The translations under genes were made by a program, and so were the position numbers. From Lentisphaera marina (GTDB lineage Bacteria > Verrucomicrobiota > Lentisphaeria > Lentisphaerales > Lentisphaeraceae), in NCBI RefSeq assembly GCF_028745505.1, contig NZ_JAQZZL010000002.1, positions 1,860,001-1,924,000 of the forward strand: a stretch of DNA of 64,000 nt, read 5' to 3'. The notes below the pieces were generated by a model. It did no database searches, was not told the DNA's origin, and was given only the letters and a program-made list of their open reading frames with translations. This document shows, piece by piece, positions 1-9,556 of this stretch. The stretch's first letter is position 1; every line of letters starts with the position of its first letter.

Positions 1-360
1 GATTTAGCTAAACAGCTCCACAAAAAAAAGCGCAAACGCTTAGCGCTTCCAAAAATTTTTATTGCCACCGTAAAAGGCGAGCTTGTGGGTTTTTGCCGTT
101 TGGTACCACAGATCATTTCCGAAAGAGCTGAGCTAAGTCCCTGCCTAGCTCAAATGTTTATTCTGGAGAAATATCGCAAGCGTGGCTATGGAAAAAAACT
201 TATTGACGATGTGTGTAAGGTAGCCAAAAAATTAAAGCATAAGCAAATATACCTAAAAACTGAAGACCAGGAAAAATTTTACCAATCGGTCAATTGGGAA
301 AGCTTTGACACATGGACTAAAGAAAAAGAATCATTCACCCTAATGAAACGAGCCCTTTAA
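1..360 (+). CDS. GNAT-family N-acetyltransferase, 5' end missing
   Basis: The reading frame is open from the first base of the window, so the true start lies upstream; an internal ATG at 85 is not the likely start. The visible 119 residues end in a typical GNAT acetyl-CoA binding segment: beta strand (AQMFILEKYRKRGYGKKL, with the R/Q-x-x-G-x-G/A type pyrophosphate loop RKRGYG), followed by a helix and the YQSVNWE region common near the C-terminus of the fold. It probably transfers an acetyl group from acetyl-CoA to an amine; the substrate cannot be told. It converges with the rhodanese gene 11 bp downstream. Confidence 0.75.
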   Translation, partial: DLAKQLHKKKRKRLALPKIFIATVKGELVGFCRLVPQIISERAELSPCLAQMFILEKYRKRGYGKKLIDDVCKVAKKLKHKQIYLKTEDQEKFYQSVNWESFDTWTKEKESFTLMKRAL

Positions 361-371
361 TACACAGCTTT

Positions 372-884
372 TTAGCCCTTCTTATTCCAGGGCATTTTTG
401 AAAGCAGAATCCCCATCCCACACGTATCGCTAATACCTGCAAAAACGAGTCCTGCACCTACAAATACAGATAAGTACTCCGCTCCATTGACACCGAGCTT
501 CATCAAAATGATTCCTGTCAATATTAATAGGCCGGCGCAAATTCGAACTTGACGCTCCAAAGAAATAACTTTCTTATTTTCGATCAAGTCAAGCTTCGCA
601 TCTTTCCACGCGTTAATTCCGCCTTCTAGACTCACCACTTCCCCTTTGAAGCCAACAAGTTTAAGTGCCGCCTTCTTTGATCGCACACCACTCTGACAGA
701 CCAAAAGAATTTTCTGGTCCCCTACAATTGAATTCACTTTGGCTAAATCTATTTGATCTAGTGGGCAATTAATTGAGCCGGGTATGTAGGCACCCTTAAA
801 TTCAAATTCATTTCTGACATCTACAATCTGATAGGCTGCTTTATCTGTGGTTTCTTTCCAGTCATCTACACTTATCTCATTCAT
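372..884 (-). CDS. Rhodanese-domain membrane protein (rhodanese + DUF2892)
   Basis: 170 residues. The N-terminal ~95 residues form a rhodanese domain with the motif DVRNEFEFKGAYIPGS and the active-site loop CQSGVRS, whose Cys would carry the persulfide. The C-terminal part (from about residue 112) has two hydrophobic segments followed by a short tail ending MPWNKKG, as in the DUF2892 region of E. coli YgaP. It likely handles sulfane sulfur at the inner membrane, with the catalytic domain in the cytoplasm. The gene ends convergent to the acetyltransferase fragment and lies 18 bp downstream of the helicase gene on the same strand, so both may be co-transcribed. Confidence 0.85.
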   Translation of the reverse strand: MNEISVDDWKETTDKAAYQIVDVRNEFEFKGAYIPGSINCPLDQIDLAKVNSIVGDQKILLVCQSGVRSKKAALKLVGFKGEVVSLEGGINAWKDAKLDLIENKKVISLERQVRICAGLLILTGIILMKLGVNGAEYLSVFVGAGLVFAGISDTCGMGILLSKMPWNKKG

Positions 885-902
885 AACAAAGACCTCTAAT
901 GA

Positions 903-3900
903 TTATTTTAATAAGGCTTTCAAATCTTCTTGATCTAATTTACCTGTAAAAGCGCCTGCTTCAATGACATCTTCCACTAGCTGACTTTTCTTCGCCTGTA
1001 GATTTAATAACTTATCTTCAATCGTATTCTTACTAACAATCCTGTACGCACTCACTGCTTTCTCCTGGCCTATCCTATAAGCACGATCAATTGCTTGACT
1101 TTCCGCTGCTGGATTCCACCAAGGATCCATGATGTAGACATACTGAGCTTGAGTTAAATTTAAACCCGTCCCCCCTGCTTTTAAACTAATCAAGAAAAAA
1201 CGACAATCTGGATTATCATTAAACTCTTCAACGGGAACTTGCCGGTCTTTGGTACTACCATCTAAGCGAGTGTAGTTCCATCGATTCATCTGAATGGCTT
1301 CTTCTATTAAATCTAGAAATCTAGTGAACTGAGAAAAAATTAAGGCTTTACCTCCGCTGAGAAACACCTGTTCTAATTGATTGATTAATAAAGTTATTTT
1401 GCCCGATTGCACATGTTGGTAATCTTCATTCACCAAACAAGGATGACAGACCACTTGACGCAAACGAGTCAGAGCCGCCAAGACATTACCCTTAGCCCCA
1501 GGTTTTTCTTTTTCATCTCTTTGTTTTTCTTGAGAATAGAACTTATGCATATCATTGTAAATTTTTTCTTGTTCCTCACTCAAATCGCAAAATAAAACCT
1601 GTTCAGTTTTTGCGGGCAACTCTTTTGCTACTTCAGATTTTTTTCTGCGCAGCATCAAGGGCTTAATTGTTTGACGCAGTGAATTTAAGTTTTTAGCCGA
1701 ACATTTCCCATCTAAATAAATATTAGCAAAATACTTATAAGTCCCCAGTAAACCTGGATTTAAGAACTCAAACAAACTCCAAAGATCACCTAAATTATTT
1801 TCTACTGGTGTCCCAGTCATGGCAATTTTGAAATCGGCATTTATCAAACGCATTGTCTTCGACGTCATTGATAGCGGGTTTTTCATTGCCTGTGCTTCAT
1901 CGGCTACACAAATCGAAAAAGTCTTTTGTTTTAAGAGAACCGCATCACGTATAAGAGTTCCATAAGTAGTCAATAAAATCTGTCCCTCTGAGAAGGACTG
2001 TAATATTTTTTGACGACCTGCACCTAAATATTGAGAGACTTCAAATTCAGGTGAAAAGCGTTTAATTTCCTGTTCCCAGTTAAATAATAATGAACGGGGA
2101 GCCACAATCAAAACTCCTTGTTCTAAATTACCTTGTTTTAGTAAAAGATGTAAAAAAGAAAGTACTTGAACAGTCTTCCCCAAACCCATATCATCAGCCA
2201 GACAAGCGCCCAATTTCAATTTCTTCATTTCCACAAACCATGACAAGGCTTGCTTTTGATAAGCTCTTAAATTCGCTCCAAAGTCTCCATGAGCTTCGCG
2301 TTCTTTCAATGAACTAAAACCATCAACTCGATCTGAAAGGGTCTGATAATCAAATTGGCAATCACCTTCCTCCATACTTTTCAAGGTTTGCTCAACTAGC
2401 AAGGCTTGTTGACGATGGAATCTCATTCCTTCTGTACCTAAATCACCAAGCTCGGTTAATGCAGTAAAATTCTTCAACCACTCCTCTGGCAAAAGCCCCA
2501 AACTTCCATCATCTAAAACGATGAATTTCTCGCCGTTCATCCATTGTTTCAAGATATCAGGTAAACTTACTGATGCCCCATCAAACTCAAATTTCCCGTT
2601 TACCTCAAGCCAATCTTGTTCACTCGAAACATTAATTGAAAAATCTCGCGGCACTCGTAAAGACTTCCCTTCCGCTAAAGTCTGCCACTTCCTCTGTTTC
2701 AGGCTTGGCACCACGTCTGGGAGTTTTGCGGGCAATAGCTTCCATCCTAATTCAGGACCAGAACTAATAAACTCAAAACCAAGTGTATAAAGTAACTCCC
2801 TCGCAAATTTTTCTTCTCGAAAATCGCGTTGATGAATTTGTTTGTTTTTTACATCTACCAAAGTTTCATCTTGTGCGGAGTCTGCAATTTCTGCATCTCC
2901 ATAAAGCCAATTGAGTTCAACATGAAGCATCTCACGATTTTTCACCTTAAATTCTGCGGTGCTAAAATATAGTTTCCCGATTGCTTTAGTTTCAACATTT
3001 TCATCTGTTGACTCATAACGAAGGGCTTCTGGTAAGTGCTTTGTTTCTAATTGACTCTTCGCCAAATACTTATTCACCCACGAGCTAATTTCTTTACTCT
3101 CTATGCCAAACTGCCCACTCGGGTAATCTTCAACTAATTTTTGCGCTCCTCGCAAATCATAGAACAAGATCTGCCCTGTTTGATAAATTGCTCCAGGAAG
3201 AAAAGCCTCGTAGGCCAAAAGCTGCTCTTGCGAAGATCGCAATGCCAAACTTAGCTGTAGACTTTGATCCTCTAAGTCAATCCCCTGTAATTCTAAATGC
3301 CAATCTCCTTCACATGTATGAACTTTTTTTAGCTTGCGTTCTTCTCCGCGCCAGTAGAGTTGATTTTGAGTGAAAATCGTCTTTAAATCAGCAGCGCTAA
3401 CTCCCTCCAATTCTACATAGAATAGTTTTTCTTCATGCAGTAAGGGCAAGTCTTTAAATAGATTTAACAAAGGTAAGTCTTCAGGAATACATTCGCCAGA
3501 ACGAGGATCAAAATATCCCCCTTGCCCATTGGCTTTCCAAAAAAACTCTAGCCTATGTTTATATAGGCAAAATAATAAACGTATCTCACAACTTGAATTC
3601 GCAGTACTCATCACCTTATCAAAGGCTTTCTCCACTAGCTTATGCTCATAAGTTCTTTGAGTTATTTTTTTTGGCTTAATTACTTGCGAGAGGTCTTGCT
3701 TATCTATCTCTTCTGACAGTTCATGCAAAGGCAAGATTTTCGCCGCTACATTCTTTTTCAAAGCTTGGAGTAGAACCTCTCGTTCTTGTGCGACTGATAA
3801 CACCCTAGCTATATGAGAACAAAATTCATCCGCATTCTGCGCAGTACACTCACAGCTTACATAAAGGCGACGTTGATAGATCTTTAATTCACAAAAAAAA

Positions 3901-4031
3901 CTCTCACTTCCGACATTTACTTCGGCCATTGCGTAATCAATACCCGCTTCATCGAAACGAACTAAATACGAGTTTTCAAGGCTGTTTTCTGTATCAAAAC
4001 AATGGGCAAATTTGTCAAATAAAGTCATCAT
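903..4031 (-). CDS. SWIM zinc-finger SNF2-family helicase
   Basis: 1042 residues. A SWIM-type zinc finger sits near the N-terminus (C60-x-C62-x8-C71-x-H73). The C-terminal half is a full SNF2/Rad54-like ATPase: motif I DDMGLGKT, motif II variant ADEAQAMKNP, motif III MTGTPVEN, and the helicase C-terminal motifs FSQFTRFLD and QAIDRAYRIGQ. The middle ~400 residues are not recognisable by eye. Bacterial SWIM-SNF2 proteins are DNA translocases (HepA/RapA-related) thought to remodel protein-DNA complexes; the specific role is unknown. Start at the first of two tandem ATGs, with GGGA just upstream. Confidence 0.9.
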   Translation of the reverse strand: MMTLFDKFAHCFDTENSLENSYLVRFDEAGIDYAMAEVNVGSESFFCELKIYQRRLYVSCECTAQNADEFCSHIARVLSVAQEREVLLQALKKNVAAKILPLHELSEEIDKQDLSQVIKPKKITQRTYEHKLVEKAFDKVMSTANSSCEIRLLFCLYKHRLEFFWKANGQGGYFDPRSGECIPEDLPLLNLFKDLPLLHEEKLFYVELEGVSAADLKTIFTQNQLYWRGEERKLKKVHTCEGDWHLELQGIDLEDQSLQLSLALRSSQEQLLAYEAFLPGAIYQTGQILFYDLRGAQKLVEDYPSGQFGIESKEISSWVNKYLAKSQLETKHLPEALRYESTDENVETKAIGKLYFSTAEFKVKNREMLHVELNWLYGDAEIADSAQDETLVDVKNKQIHQRDFREEKFARELLYTLGFEFISSGPELGWKLLPAKLPDVVPSLKQRKWQTLAEGKSLRVPRDFSINVSSEQDWLEVNGKFEFDGASVSLPDILKQWMNGEKFIVLDDGSLGLLPEEWLKNFTALTELGDLGTEGMRFHRQQALLVEQTLKSMEEGDCQFDYQTLSDRVDGFSSLKEREAHGDFGANLRAYQKQALSWFVEMKKLKLGACLADDMGLGKTVQVLSFLHLLLKQGNLEQGVLIVAPRSLLFNWEQEIKRFSPEFEVSQYLGAGRQKILQSFSEGQILLTTYGTLIRDAVLLKQKTFSICVADEAQAMKNPLSMTSKTMRLINADFKIAMTGTPVENNLGDLWSLFEFLNPGLLGTYKYFANIYLDGKCSAKNLNSLRQTIKPLMLRRKKSEVAKELPAKTEQVLFCDLSEEQEKIYNDMHKFYSQEKQRDEKEKPGAKGNVLAALTRLRQVVCHPCLVNEDYQHVQSGKITLLINQLEQVFLSGGKALIFSQFTRFLDLIEEAIQMNRWNYTRLDGSTKDRQVPVEEFNDNPDCRFFLISLKAGGTGLNLTQAQYVYIMDPWWNPAAESQAIDRAYRIGQEKAVSAYRIVSKNTIEDKLLNLQAKKSQLVEDVIEAGAFTGKLDQEDLKALLK

Positions 4032-4085
4032 TTCCCAATATAATCGAATGCCCTACTAAAGCATGCTTAGGAAAAGATAAATGAT

Positions 4086-5171
4086 TTATTTTTTCCCTTG
4101 GATCAAAGCATTAGGATTACGTTCTAAATAATTCGTTAAGCGACGAATTGATTCGAGAGTTCTATCAAAGCTATCTAAACTATTAGATGTATCAGTTGCT
4201 AAATTAACAACTGCTTTACCAATTCGACCTTCTCCAGAAAGCATTTTCTCTAATTGTGGTGTTAAGGATGCCAGAGCTTTAAGGTTTTTCTCCACTGTTG
4301 CGAGTGCAACTGTAACGCCATCACTAATTTTACTAAAGTCCTTACCTATCATATCTGACGTTTTGGTCACGCTTTGCAAGGCCTTATTGAGCTCATCACT
4401 ATTGACATCTAAATTAGCTAGAGTGTTTCTAAAGCTCTTTGTTGTATCTCCGACTTTTGCAGCGACAAGCTCTTTTTCTAGTACCTGAGTAAACTTATCG
4501 ATTTTCTTTAGAGAGTAAGAAAGATCTTTACTGAGGGTCAAAAGGTCATCGGTGGCAAACTTATCTAAGCTACTCATTGTTTTTTCAGCACTGGCCATGG
4601 CTTTCTCTGCATTCTCACCAATTTCCTGAAAATTGATTCTTGCTACACCATCCAAAATTTTCTCCACATCTAGCACTAAATCTTCTAAAGATGAACGCAA
4701 GGCTGGGATATAGGTTTCTGTAACCTCAAAGGGTAATGCCACTGTATTATCCCGACTCGAATCAACATAATCGAGTTCGACATACTTCATACCAGTTATG
4801 CCTGCATAGTTTAAACTAGCACGCATGCCTTTTTCTACCGCCTCAATAATGTAGCCCTGAAAACGTTGCTGAGCTTGAGCTTCCGTCATCTCTTTCATTT
4901 CACTATCACTAACATTTCTTGGAACTGCCGACATCGTTACTTTCACATATTCTTGTTCCCAGAGTTCAACTCGACTCACACGACCTACCGTCACACCTTT
5001 AAGCTTGACGGAGGAACCGACTTCTAAGCCTTGCACACTACGGTCAAAATAGGTAACAAAATCATAACTCTGACGAAACTGTTCTCTCAAGCCTAAATAA
5101 AACAATGCCAACACAAAAAGTACTAAGCCCGTTAGGACAAACATACCCAGTTTAAAATGCTTACTTTCCAT
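4086..5171 (-). CDS. mlaD: MCE-domain lipid transport protein (MlaD-like)
   Basis: 361 residues. One N-terminal transmembrane helix (about residues 8-28) is followed by an MCE domain (about 37-120) with the hallmark segment VQGLEVGSSVKLKGVTVGRV. The remaining ~220 residues are predicted helical, much longer than E. coli MlaD (about 180 residues), resembling the extended MCE proteins that bridge the periplasm. It is the last gene of a four-gene operon (lipoprotein, mlaE, mlaF, mlaD) and would be the periplasmic substrate-binding part of a phospholipid-transporting ABC complex. Confidence 0.9.
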   Translation of the reverse strand: MESKHFKLGMFVLTGLVLFVLALFYLGLREQFRQSYDFVTYFDRSVQGLEVGSSVKLKGVTVGRVSRVELWEQEYVKVTMSAVPRNVSDSEMKEMTEAQAQQRFQGYIIEAVEKGMRASLNYAGITGMKYVELDYVDSSRDNTVALPFEVTETYIPALRSSLEDLVLDVEKILDGVARINFQEIGENAEKAMASAEKTMSSLDKFATDDLLTLSKDLSYSLKKIDKFTQVLEKELVAAKVGDTTKSFRNTLANLDVNSDELNKALQSVTKTSDMIGKDFSKISDGVTVALATVEKNLKALASLTPQLEKMLSGEGRIGKAVVNLATDTSNSLDSFDRTLESIRRLTNYLERNPNALIQGKK

Positions 5172-5185
5172 TTTCTTTCTCCTAA

Positions 5186-5941
5186 TTAAGTCTGGACTGA
5201 TTCACGTCTATTCAAAAAGTCGCGAACCCATTCATTTTTTGATTCATTTTTAAGTTTTCGAGGATCGCCATCTTCAATGATCCTCTTCGTTTCTTTATCG
5301 AGCATAATAATTCTGTCTGCAATAGAAAAAATACTTTCGAGTTCATGCGTCACTATCACAATGGTGGTTTTAAATTCTTCTCGTAATTTCAAGATCAAGG
5401 CATCTAAATTGGCTGCCGAAATTGGATCCAAGCCAGCTGAGGGTTCATCAAAAAATAAAATATCGGGATTGAGTGCCATTGCCCTTGCAATTGCTGCACG
5501 TTTTTTCATACCTCCACTAATTTCAGCAGGGTAAAAGGTATTAAATTCATCGAGTTCAACTAAAGCCAATTTTTCCATGGCTCGCTCATGCATTTCTTCT
5601 TTAGTCATATCTGTGACTTCTTCAAGAATCATGGTAATATTTTCTTCTAGAGTCATTGAGCCAAAGAGGGCACCAGACTGATACATAACACCAAATTCTT
5701 TCATGATCTCACGTTTTTTTTCGGCGTTGGCTTTAACAATATTTTTGCCCTTAATCGAAATATCTCCCGCCATGGGCTTATAGAGACCAATCATATGTTT
5801 AAGTAGTGTACTTTTACCACAACCAGATCCACCTAATATAACAAATATTTCACCTTGATTGATTTCAAAGTCAAGGCATTCCATGATGACACGATCACCA
5901 TAGCCCATTTTCAGCTTGTCTACTTTAATAACGGATTCCAT
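5186..5941 (-). CDS. mlaF: MlaF-like ABC transporter ATPase
   Basis: 251 residues, the usual size for the family. Walker A GGSGCGKST, signature SGGMKKRAAIARA, Walker B ILFFDEPSAGLDP and the switch His in VTHE are all present. The SGGMKKR variant of the signature is typical of MlaF/Ttg2A ATPases. It should energise lipid movement through the neighbouring MlaE permease. The start codon shares one base with the stop of mlaE, and mlaD follows 14 bp later. Confidence 0.95.
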   Translation of the reverse strand: MESVIKVDKLKMGYGDRVIMECLDFEINQGEIFVILGGSGCGKSTLLKHMIGLYKPMAGDISIKGKNIVKANAEKKREIMKEFGVMYQSGALFGSMTLEENITMILEEVTDMTKEEMHERAMEKLALVELDEFNTFYPAEISGGMKKRAAIARAMALNPDILFFDEPSAGLDPISAANLDALILKLREEFKTTIVIVTHELESIFSIADRIIMLDKETKRIIEDGDPRKLKNESKNEWVRDFLNRRESVQT

Positions 5942-6738
5942 TAGCCCCTCAACTGAGTAAAAATAATTGTCATTAGAGTATCAGCCACAATAATAAGGAA
6001 GATGCCCGATACTACTGAAGATGTTGCTGCTTTACCAACGCCTTGGGCATCAGAGGAACTATTCATACCGCGATAGCAGCCAACCATGGCAATAATAATG
6101 GCAAAAGCAAAAGCCTTTGCCATACTTTCCATCACATCCAAGTAATGAATTGCTTTAATTGTTTGATTTAGATATGCTATGAAGGGTAATTTGAGTTGAA
6201 CAACACCGACAAAAAAACCGCCTAAAATCCCCAGCAAGTCTCCAATCAAAGTTAAAATGGGCATCACGACCATCATTGCTAAAAGCTTAGGGACAATCAA
6301 AAACCTCGCAGGTACAAAACCCATCGTCGTCAAAGCATCGATTTCTTCATTGACTCGCATGGTGCCCAACTCAGCAGCAAATGCTGAACCTGCTCTACCT
6401 GTTGCAATCATCGCAACCATGAGAGGGCCTAATTCCTTAACAATGGAGAGCCCAACTAAGTTTGCCACATAAATATCGGTGCCAAATTGTTTCATTTGAA
6501 CGGCCGACTGAAAACCTAAAATCAAACCCATCAGGAAACAAATTAAAGCAACAATTCCTGTCGCCTCTCGTCCACAGCCATCCATATAATAAAGTGTACT
6601 TTTCCACTTTATTTTGTGAGGGTTTCTTATACCAAAGAGTAATTCCTCGAAAATCTCGCCAATGAAAGATGTGATATTTCTAGCTTCTTGAAAAAAGCCG
6701 ATGAAATTCACACCAAAACTGGAGACAAATTTTTTCAC
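5941..6738 (-). CDS. mlaE: MlaE-family ABC transporter permease
   Basis: 265 residues with several hydrophobic segments and the conserved permease block MIATGRAGSAFAAELGTMRVNEEIDALTTMG (described by its key residues GRxGSAxAAELGTM and EIDAL), diagnostic of the MlaE/TrgB permease family. It forms the inner-membrane core of the Mla-type lipid transporter with MlaF and MlaD. Translation is probably coupled to the upstream lipoprotein gene, with which it overlaps by 4 bp. Confidence 0.94.
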   Translation of the reverse strand: MKKFVSSFGVNFIGFFQEARNITSFIGEIFEELLFGIRNPHKIKWKSTLYYMDGCGREATGIVALICFLMGLILGFQSAVQMKQFGTDIYVANLVGLSIVKELGPLMVAMIATGRAGSAFAAELGTMRVNEEIDALTTMGFVPARFLIVPKLLAMMVVMPILTLIGDLLGILGGFFVGVVQLKLPFIAYLNQTIKAIHYLDVMESMAKAFAFAIIIAMVGCYRGMNSSSDAQGVGKAATSSVVSGIFLIIVADTLMTIIFTQLRG

Positions 6739-7235
6739 TTGCCTTCGATAATTTTTTGATCTAATTGTTTAAAAACATCATGAACTGCTGAGGACATAGC
6801 TTTCACCAAAGAAGCTCCATCAAGCTCTGTAAAGCTTTGTGCACTCTTTACCCTAAACTGTTGATCACCCGCACCTGATCGTAAAACAAAATCAATACTA
6901 ATTTTGGCCTGCATATTTTCCACATCAAAAACGAATTCATTCAGCTCACAGCGCAATTCATCTTTTCCAAGAGAGAAGTAGTTCTTCATTTCTGTTTCCA
7001 CTAGCCGATTAGGACTATCCTGCCAGCGCTCAAACTCACGCAATTCAAGTTTCTCACCATTCTCTAGATTGAACCTTTGATGTACTTTGGCACTCGCACG
7101 CACTTCCACAATAGACACGGGAGTGGGTGATTCACCTTTAATATTTAAGGTATAAAATTGTACTGGTACAGACTTCCCCCCTATACAAGAAAAGAACAAG
7201 ATTAGAGAACTTAGACTAATTAAATACTTACGCAT
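6735..7235 (-). CDS. ABC-transport auxiliary lipoprotein (PqiC/LbcB-like)
   Basis: 166 residues with a short signal peptide and a lipobox (LFFSC), so the mature protein would be lipid-anchored at Cys16. The segment QFYTLNI shortly after the lipobox and the later VRASAKVHQRFNLENGEKLELREFERW pattern (key residues Y-T-L, R/F-E-R-W) fit the ABC-type transport auxiliary lipoprotein family (DUF330), which partners MCE transporters such as PqiABC. It is the promoter-proximal gene of the Mla operon; AAGGGG lies 8 bp upstream of the ATG. Probably an outer-membrane-associated partner of the MCE bridge. Confidence 0.8.
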   Translation of the reverse strand: MRKYLISLSSLILFFSCIGGKSVPVQFYTLNIKGESPTPVSIVEVRASAKVHQRFNLENGEKLELREFERWQDSPNRLVETEMKNYFSLGKDELRCELNEFVFDVENMQAKISIDFVLRSGAGDQQFRVKSAQSFTELDGASLVKAMSSAVHDVFKQLDQKIIEGK

Positions 7236-7279
7236 ATTTGCGCCCCTTTATTTTAACACTCAAGTGAATCTGCACTCAT

Positions 7280-7308
7280 AGTATAAAAGTTCCATTATTG
7301 CTATGCAA
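7280..7308 (-). promoter_or_regulatory. Predicted sigma70-type promoter of the Mla operon
   Basis: Read on the minus strand: -35 TTGCAT, 17-bp spacer, -10 TATACT. It sits about 45 bp upstream of the lipoprotein start codon, in the only gap before the operon. Consensus match only; no experimental start site. Confidence 0.55.
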
Positions 7309-7329
7309 ATATTTAATTAAATCTAAACA

Positions 7330-9342
7330 TTAAGGCTTTTTAGGCTGAGTTAGCTTAGTCGGTTTCTTCAATTCATTCTTAATTTCTTCTTTCACTTCTT
7401 TTTCAATTTTCTCTTCAAGCTCGAGTTCGACTTGTTTTTCAATTTGTTTTTCAACTTCTTTATCTAACTCTTCTTCGACTTGTTTTTCGACTTCTTCTTC
7501 TAATTTGATTTCTATCTTATCTTTGATTGTCTCTTCCAATCGTTGATCGCGCTCTTCTAAAATCTTTTGTGCTCGTTTTTCCAAAGTCTCATCTCGCCAT
7601 CCATCTCTTAGAGCGTGAACTTCTATAACCAGATCATTATCCCCCATTTTATCACGGACTAATTGAGTCAACTCATCAATGTAGTACTTTGGCATGCGCT
7701 TAGAAGATGCTAAAATGATCATCACATCCGTTGGATCGGCATCACTACCTGGACGTCCGTGGAGCAACAACTCTACATCTGGCAGAGTTTCTATGTAATG
7801 AACAATACTTTTTGTGACATGCTTAGCCACCGGGTAAAGATTTGGTGATGGCTTACCCAAATTAATATTCCTCTCGAGTTCTAAACCCAGGGGAATGGCA
7901 AACACCACTAATACCGTAGCTAAAGCACCAAGAGCTTTGTAAACCCAAGTGTTTCGCTGTGCCTGCATCTGCATGCTATTTATACCTAGGATATTAAACG
8001 TTATTGAAGCTCCTAAGATAATCGCCACCAAGTTTGTAGAAAAAAGTAAAAAGGCTCCAAAAGCTGTTGGAATCTTTCCATAAGCTAGAGCTATCCCCAC
8101 TGAACAAAGAGGTGGAACTAAAGCCGTCGCAATAGCGACCCCAGCCACCGCACCGCCAATATTAGGTCTCGCCAAAGCATAAGCTGCTGCACAAGCCGCA
8201 AATAAAGCCACAAATAAATCTAAGATATTAGGCACACCTCTCGACATCACTTCCGAAGTCAACTCTTGCCCTGGTGTTGTAAAGCCCACTAAAAAACTCA
8301 CCCCTATCGTCAAAGCTATACCAACCGCAATGGTTTTACTTGCCTTTAAACCCAAACGAGAATTCCCTTGAACCAAGGCTAAACCGCAGCCAATCATTGG
8401 AGTCATTAAAGGTGCTAAAAGCATTGATCCTATGACGATTGCGGCTGAATCTTGTAAAAGGCCAAAAGATGCAATGGCAGCTGCTAAGCCCAACATTACC
8501 ATGAAATCTGCTGTCAGTACTGACCCCCGTCTTAGACCCAAAACTAAATCTGCGTAGGCACGCGGACTCAAATGCGGTATCCACTGAGTTATTTTTTTAG
8601 CAACTGCAATTTTAGGAGCCCGTTTTACTAGCCCCACAACTGGAGATCGTTTATGATCATTCCACTTGGATAAATCATGTGCATTCTCAGCCCCTGTTAG
8701 GAGAAGATCTACTTTATTAAAAAAATATCGTAAAGATTCATAATCTGCATCAAGACTTTCAACTCGAGAGCTAACTTTGTCCCTATCAACACCACTATCT
8801 TCAATTAAATCTTCTATTGCCTGCTTACCCACCACTTCATAATTAAAGCTGTGATCTTCTTCTAGCATGAGCATTGAAACATGTTCTCCAGGATTTAGGC
8901 AGTCCTTAGCAAAAACAAGCGCTTGCGGATCATTAACGACACCGCTTGCTATTACCCCCACTCGTTCCATAGATTTCCTGTATTGTTGAACCAACAAAAT
9001 AGTATCTATCGTCGATTCTTGGAAGACAGGGTATGATAAGGCATCATCCTTGAATGCAGTGTGAAAAGCTCCTATCAATAAACGATGCTTATTGCGATCA
9101 ATGTAAGCACCTAAACTCTGAGCACTATTTTCTACTGGCAACTCACTAATATCGTAACTTAAATCCAATTCTTTCTTTGCGAGTTTATCAAGTTCATTTC
9201 GCACGGTGGCAGTACCACCGCAACCTTCTACATATAACAATTCGACTTCATTGATCTTATATTTTTTAGCAAACCTCTCCACACAAGGCACTAAATACTC
9301 CAGTTCATCTAACTTTCTGGCATACAATAATATTGACGACAT
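7330..9342 (-). CDS. DUF389 family membrane protein (TIGR00341-like) with charged helical tail
   Basis: 670 residues. The first ~220 residues are soluble and resemble a universal-stress-like alpha/beta region. Residues from about 270 to 470 hold six or so transmembrane segments with the DUF389 hallmark GSMLLAPLMTPMIG. A soluble domain follows, and the last ~90 residues are an almost uninterrupted run of E, K, V and I in a heptad-like pattern (EKQVEEELDKEVEKQIEKQV). The function of DUF389 proteins is not established. The charged tail looks like a long single helix or coiled coil and is unusual for the family. The gene stands alone, transcribed away from nusB. Confidence 0.8.
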   Translation of the reverse strand: MSSILLYARKLDELEYLVPCVERFAKKYKINEVELLYVEGCGGTATVRNELDKLAKKELDLSYDISELPVENSAQSLGAYIDRNKHRLLIGAFHTAFKDDALSYPVFQESTIDTILLVQQYRKSMERVGVIASGVVNDPQALVFAKDCLNPGEHVSMLMLEEDHSFNYEVVGKQAIEDLIEDSGVDRDKVSSRVESLDADYESLRYFFNKVDLLLTGAENAHDLSKWNDHKRSPVVGLVKRAPKIAVAKKITQWIPHLSPRAYADLVLGLRRGSVLTADFMVMLGLAAAIASFGLLQDSAAIVIGSMLLAPLMTPMIGCGLALVQGNSRLGLKASKTIAVGIALTIGVSFLVGFTTPGQELTSEVMSRGVPNILDLFVALFAACAAAYALARPNIGGAVAGVAIATALVPPLCSVGIALAYGKIPTAFGAFLLFSTNLVAIILGASITFNILGINSMQMQAQRNTWVYKALGALATVLVVFAIPLGLELERNINLGKPSPNLYPVAKHVTKSIVHYIETLPDVELLLHGRPGSDADPTDVMIILASSKRMPKYYIDELTQLVRDKMGDNDLVIEVHALRDGWRDETLEKRAQKILEERDQRLEETIKDKIEIKLEEEVEKQVEEELDKEVEKQIEKQVELELEEKIEKEVKEEIKNELKKPTKLTQPKKP

Positions 9343-9361
9343 CTTAACCCCAAAAATTAAT

Positions 9362-9379
9362 CTAATTTAGACAAATTAG
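9362..9379. promoter_or_regulatory. Perfect inverted repeat upstream of the DUF389 gene
   Basis: CTAATTT-AGAC-AAATTAG, a 7-bp perfect inverted repeat centred about 28 bp upstream of the DUF389 start codon. It could be an operator or an mRNA hairpin; being AT-rich it could also arise by chance. Confidence 0.3.
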
Positions 9380-9556
9380 CTTAGTGCAGGATTTTGTCAT
9401 CTTTAGCATTCATTTTAGCCTGTTTATTATAAGTGCATTTCGTCATAAACTCTTTATTTCTTGGAAAATAAAAAAATTATTTTTCTCTGTCTAGCCTTTT
9501 TTTTCTCTTAGTGTATACTAGCGCGCAATTAAGAAACTAGAGATTTTTCACAGACT

